From Chromera velia (Eukaryota; Sar; Chromeraceae), in assembly GCA_018398765.1 (NCBI GenBank), contig JAHBMJ010003748.1:1-10064 (forward strand): a stretch of DNA of 10,064 nt. Direction: 5' to 3'. This document shows positions 6,931-10,064 of this stretch, one piece after another. Under the pieces are notes generated by a model. That model searched no databases and was not told the origin of the DNA. It worked only from the letters and a program-made list of their open reading frames with translations. Position 1 is the stretch's first letter. The number at the start of each line of letters is the position of its first letter. The position numbers and the translations under genes were made by a program.

Positions 6931-6950
6931 GGGGGGGGGGGGGGGGGGGG
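6931..6950 (+). repeat. G20 homopolymer
   Basis: Twenty uninterrupted G residues just after the last WSC exon, followed by CGGG. It is able in principle to form a G-quadruplex in DNA or transcript, and its length is unlikely to be accurately sequenced. Confidence 0.9.
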
Positions 6951-7093
6951 CGGGTGATCGAAAAGAGCCGTGCTTTCCTTTTCTTTTCTTTCTGCCTTTG
7001 TCGGGAGACACAGAGGGGGTGGGTGCCTTCAGGGGTTTGCTTTTGTTCCCTTTTTGTCCTGTCGTGTCCTTCCGTGTGTGTGATCACATACTC

Positions 7094-7141
7094 TCACTCA
7101 CTCACCCAGTCAGGCACTCACTCACTCACCCAGTCAGGCAC
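7094..7141. repeat. 24-bp tandem repeat, 2 copies
   Basis: The unit contains three CTCA-type steps followed by CCCAGTCAGGCA and is repeated once at a 24-base offset. Confidence 0.85.
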
Positions 7142-7411
7142 TTAATCACTCTCTCTCTCAGAGGATCCAGGACCGATCGATCCAGCGCCCCTTCCCTCAG
7201 TTCTGCTGATCCATCCATCTCGTCTTTCTTTGACCGTAAATGAAGGCGTCTGAACCAAGAATGAACGAATTCAAGACCGCGAATTGCGAAAAGAGAGAAA
7301 GACAGTGTGCGACTGAGTGAATGAATGAGTGAATGCCCTCTGATGGCCTGCCTGCAGATTCTTCGTGACCCTTCCTTCCTGTGGAGGTGAGCACTGAAGA
7401 AAGAGGCAAAG

Positions 7412-7445
7412 CGGAGAGGAGAGGAGAGGAGAGGAGAGGAGAGAA
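7412..7445. repeat. (GGAGA)n microsatellite
   Basis: Pentanucleotide GGAGA repeated about six times. Confidence 0.9.
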
Positions 7446-7674
7446 CAAGGGGCTCTCTAGAGAGGCTTAGAGGTTCAGAAGCACAATTAAGAGAAGGAAA
7501 AAGGAAGGAAGGCCCTAGTGGACCTGGCAGGCTGTCGGAAAAGAAGGAAAGGAAAGCTTTCTTTGTGGAGAAACTAACGAAACCGGGTGGGTGAATTGTG
7601 GGAAGTGAGGGAATTAAAGGGGGCAAAACGAAGTGACTGACTGGCTGAAGTACTCTCTGTCTGCATGTAACTCC

Positions 7675-7697
7675 GGGCGGGCGGGCGGGCGGGCGGG
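7675..7697. repeat. (GGGC)n microsatellite
   Basis: Tetranucleotide GGGC repeated between five and six times. Confidence 0.9.
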
Positions 7698-8227
7698 AAG
7701 TAAATCAGATGGATGAGGGTGCATGGGCGTCTGCCTGGCGGTGTGCTGGTGGCATGCAGTCTCGCACGTAGAGTTGTCGTAATTAAATCTAAATGAAGAG
7801 AGAGAGAGAGAGTGAAGGTGGGTGGGTCCTGATGGGAAGAACAAACACTTACTGGAATTCAGTGGTGTTCGTTCCTTTTTTCTCCTTTGCCCTCTACTGT
7901 GAATAGATCCCGTCTTTTCTGTCTCCCTCTTTTGCTTTCTTTCTCTCTTTAAGTCTTTCTTTCTGTCATTTGTTTTTTTCCTCTCTTGTCTCTTGTCTGC
8001 CTGCACTTACTTTCTCTTAATTCTTGGTCGTCGATCGGCCTCTTCCTTCGGTCTGTTCTTTCTTTCACTGGTGCATGGAGAGATCGGTCGAGCTGTGTTG
8101 TGTTCCTTCATTCTATTTTTCTTTTTTTGTTTCTTTGGAAAGGTGCCTCGCCTTTTGTTCTTCGGCAGCCTCCCTTTTGTCGCTTCGTTCTGCCTGCACG
8201 CCACGCAGTCAAATCTGACTGTCCATC

Positions 8228-8336
8228 TACCTGTCTGTCTGTCTCTCTGTCTGTCTGTCCTTCGCTCGCGAGCCCCCAAAGATGGGGTTCGTTGCTGTGC
8301 ACGCTTTCTCGCTTTCTCTGTCTGTCTGTCTGTCTG
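8228..8336. repeat. (CTGT)n microsatellite clusters
   Basis: Two CTGT runs, at about 8230-8260 and 8317-8336, separated by unique sequence. Confidence 0.85.
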
Positions 8337-8534
8337 GCTCCCTGTCCATCATTCTTTCGTCCGTTCGTTCAGTGTCTTCTCCTGTTCTTGTTTGGTGTCC
8401 GTCGATAAACAATCGAGTGGAAGTCTTGTGAGAAGGGCCTGCCTTCGCGCGGTCCTCCACACACTTCTCTATTCTGCCCTCTCTTTCCACCCGCCCTCCT
8501 CAACTCGGAAGGCGCACAGTTCTCATTCGATGCT

Positions 8535-8610
8535 TGAATGAATGAATCCATGAATTAATGAACGAATGAGTGAATGAACGAATAAATGAATGAGTGATGG
8601 ATGAGTGAGT
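8535..8610. repeat. Degenerate (GAAT)n tract
   Basis: Imperfect GAAT/GAGT/GAAC tetranucleotides over about 75 bases, drifting into TGAGTGAG. Confidence 0.85.
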
Positions 8611-9140
8611 ACGTGAAAAAGAATTGAGTGAATGGAGAGAGCGCGACTTTGTCCCTGGGAAAGATAAAGAAGGAAGTCGGATAATAAAGAGTCTGAGGGT
8701 CTAGCTTTACAGACTGTAAATATGATTGAGAGCATGAAGTGAAGATTTATATCTTTATATAGACTATAGTTCTATAAGTATGATCTTTCATTTTTTTAAT
8801 TAATTAATAAAAATGTGTATTTCTTTGCATACAGATTATAAAAAAAGACTATATATGGGCCTTAGCTGGACTACATAAAAAAAAATAAAAAATATACTAA
8901 GCCTGTTAAAATAAGAGAAAAACTTTTTTAAAATGATCGATGATGATGATTATAATATACATATAGCTTAACCCGCCAGCCATTGTATTCCAATGGCAAA
9001 GGGCAGTCTGTGAGCATTTAAGTCATATTGCAAAGCTAAGATCATCCTATAATGGAACAGGATTGACCCCTCGAGAGTCTGGTAATGGAACAGGAAAATC
9101 AAGTCACAGGGGGAAGGGGATAATAAACCTAGTGACCATG

Positions 9141-9190
9141 TTTGATTTGATTTGATTTGATTTGAGGTAAGGCTTAAGCTCAAATCAAAT
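9141..9190. repeat. (TTTGA)5 array forming an inverted repeat
   Basis: Five TTTGA units (9141-9165) are followed by their own reverse complement: ATTTGATTTGAG at 9155-9166 pairs perfectly with CTCAAATCAAAT at 9179-9190 across a 12-base loop. Confidence 0.85.
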
Positions 9191-9233
9191 ATCCAGTCAG
9201 GGAGGACCTAGTGTTTAAAGACTTATCAAATAC

Positions 9234-9249
9234 GATCAAATATTTGATC
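9234..9249. repeat. 16-bp perfect palindrome
   Basis: GATCAAATATTTGATC reads the same on both strands. It shares the CAAAT/ATTTG core with the nearby pentamer array. Confidence 0.9.
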
Positions 9250-9427
9250 AATATGACTTTCAACCTCAAATATGAAGGTCCCGAAAAAACTTTTGCAAGT
9301 ACCGATCCGTCACACATGCTGATTCAAATGAAAAAACCTAAATCTTGATGGTTTACTTTCAAAAAAAAAACGTTTTGAGCTGCACTGAAATTGACGTTTC
9401 ACCCTCTTTTACTTCATGCAGAGGTAA

Positions 9428-9643
9428 ACCGATCAGCTGAACATTTCCCCGAACAGCTGTGTTGACTTTTCTGGTGCTGGAACATCTTTTATGGCCCCCT
9501 TTTTGAGCGTCTGCAAACATTTTACACCCCATAAAGATATGTTATACAATCCGACAGGGTCGAACGGGAAGAAGGAGGCATTTGTTTTTAGAGCCGGGTA
9601 CACAAAAAAAATATGGTCGCCTACAAGACGGATCCACGGGTGA
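9428..9643 (+). CDS. Unrecognised coding segment, frame 2, upstream part (possibly same gene as the next entry)
   Basis: This frame is open from after a TAA at 9425-9427 to a TGA at 9641-9643. Its composition looks like real protein (for example CVDFSGAGTSFMAPFLSV, then MLYNPTGSNGKKEAFVFRAG). It is not low-complexity, unlike spurious frames elsewhere in the window. Coding quality appears to stop near the A8 run at 9604-9611, after which the other frame looks better. A possible acceptor CAG ends at 9436 with pyrimidine-rich sequence upstream; an ATG at 9485-9487 or 9539-9541 is another possible start. I do not recognise the family. Confidence 0.45.
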   Translation, partial: TDQLNISPNSCVDFSGAGTSFMAPFLSVCKHFTPHKDMLYNPTGSNGKKEAFVFRAGYTKKIWSPTRRIHG

Positions 9644-10064
9644 GGTACCCCGCTTTTGACCGATTCGCCACCGGAGACATGCTGTATGACTGGGACATTT
9701 TGGATGTGAACCACGAGAGATTACAGCATGCCCCTGACCCCAAGTGTCGAAAGACTGCGACCACATTCCCTGTCAGTGTGGAACAGTTCCAGAAAGGCAA
9801 GGGAAAAGGCAACGGGGGGCCTGCTGACAGTGCTGGAGGGGGGGCCGCTCCTGCAGGGCCCAGCGGGAGGACCAATTTGAAACCAAAGGAGGCGGCCGCA
9901 GACGCAAATGCTGAGAAGGCTGGGGGGAAACTTCCCCCTCCTGAGAAAGTCATCACTCCGGGTGAGGAAGGCTACCGACCTCTCTCTATTCACCTCCAAT
10001 ACAAAGGGCTTATTGTCGGCCCTGGCGCGGTACAGAGGGTAGCCGAACTTACCAACCCTAGATG
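9613..10064 (+). CDS. Unrecognised coding region, frame 1, running off the window end
   Basis: This is an open frame of at least 150 codons with no stop before the window end. It starts at an ATG with A at -3 and G at +4; the frame itself is open from 9592. It begins MVAYKTDPRVRYPAFDRF, has a structured-looking stretch to about residue 60 (GDMLYDWDILDVNHE), and then a flexible Gly/Ala/Pro/Lys-rich linker at about residues 60-115. A second structured-looking part follows (YRPLSIHLQYKGLIVGPG). No motif I can name is present. The preceding frame-2 segment probably belongs to the same protein, separated by one base at an A8 run. It could be a host gene or part of a mobile element; the sequence does not decide. 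Antisense frames over the same bases look like shadows. Confidence 0.5.
   Translation, partial: MVAYKTDPRVRYPAFDRFATGDMLYDWDILDVNHERLQHAPDPKCRKTATTFPVSVEQFQKGKGKGNGGPADSAGGGAAPAGPSGRTNLKPKEAAADANAEKAGGKLPPPEKVITPGEEGYRPLSIHLQYKGLIVGPGAVQRVAELTNPR

Larger units (their letters stand above)
6919..8734. other. Long stretch without a supportable gene
   Basis: I find no WSC-like, Thr-rich or otherwise convincing coding segment on either strand. The long open frames here are low-complexity (Ser/Leu/Phe-rich or Arg/Lys-rich) and follow from strand-biased composition: about 7240-7860 is purine-rich on this strand, 7860-8520 pyrimidine-rich, and 8530-8700 purine-rich again. Microsatellites are abundant. 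It could be 3' UTR and intergenic DNA, or a very long last intron if the gene continues past 6910. Confidence 0.55.
8735..9427. other. AT-rich non-coding block
   Basis: Composition shifts sharply: 8735-8960 is strongly AT-rich with TTTATAT, TTAATTAATTAATAA and long A runs, and 8960-9420 is moderately AT-rich. It contains a hairpin (GCCATTG, 5-base loop, CAATGGC at 8979-8997), a 13-bp direct repeat TAATGGAACAGGA (9050-9062 and 9083-9095), a TTTGA pentamer array, and palindromes. No coding frame is convincing. It may be an intergenic spacer or the non-coding end of a mobile element adjoining the unrecognised coding region to its right. Confidence 0.5.

Noticed and set aside
7094-7141. Possible CRISPR-like or attachment-site repeat
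   Set aside because: There are only two adjacent copies with no spacers, built of CTCA steps. It is an ordinary tandem repeat in eukaryotic DNA.
7126-7626. 166-residue minus-strand open frame
   Set aside because: Its sequence is Ser/Leu/Phe-rich low complexity from a purine-rich block and includes the GGAGA microsatellite. No domain or splice context supports it.
8683-8688. AATAAA as the polyadenylation signal of the WSC gene
   Set aside because: It is about 1.8 kb after the possible stop, other AATAAA-like words occur in the AT-rich DNA and introns, and this lineage may not use that signal.
9433-9956. Minus-strand open frames opposite the unrecognised right-end gene
   Set aside because: The plus frames have more protein-like composition and run open to the window end; the antisense ones read as Pro/Ala/Ser/Gly-rich shadows.

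Overview
The window looks like nuclear DNA from a eukaryotic microbe. It has a spliced plus-strand gene, GC-rich exons, pyrimidine-rich introns, many simple repeats, and one N that suggests a draft assembly. Style and domain content fit an alga or protist of the alveolate or stramenopile type, for example a chromerid. That placement is a guess from general appearance and is not shown by any marker gene.

Positions 384-6918 hold most of one large gene built from repeated modules. Each module is a threonine-rich linker followed by a cysteine-rich WSC-type domain of about 90 residues, a putative carbohydrate-binding fold. Six modules are single exons flanked by phase-1 introns (384-740, 1636-1992, 2553-2891, 3591-3935, 4382-4762, 6449-6910/6918). 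One module is split by a phase-0 intron (5210-5448 plus 5859-6132). An extra exon-like piece at 1151-1281 encodes only the second half of a WSC domain. Joining the eight main exons gives an uninterrupted frame of about 918 codons with seven WSC domains. The 5' end (start codon, signal peptide) is not in the window. A stop codon overlaps the last splice donor, so the gene may end at 6918 or continue. The product is best read as a secreted or cell-surface, probably heavily O-glycosylated, glycan-binding protein.

All nine donor sites, including that of the orphan half exon, read GTCAGT, and all nine acceptors end in GCAG. Several donors run directly into GTCA tandem repeats. The exons at 384-740 and 1636-1992 differ at only about two bases although the surrounding introns are unrelated, which suggests recent gene conversion.

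Positions 6919-8734 contain no gene I can support. They hold microsatellites, a 20-G run and alternating purine-rich and pyrimidine-rich blocks. Positions 8735-9427 are AT-rich, with a pentanucleotide repeat, an inverted repeat and a 16-bp palindrome. From about 9428 to the window end is a second plus-strand coding region that I do not recognise. Its upstream part is in another frame, and the two join at an A8 run forming a canonical -1 slippery heptamer. This may be a decayed gene, an assembly error, or real frameshifting.
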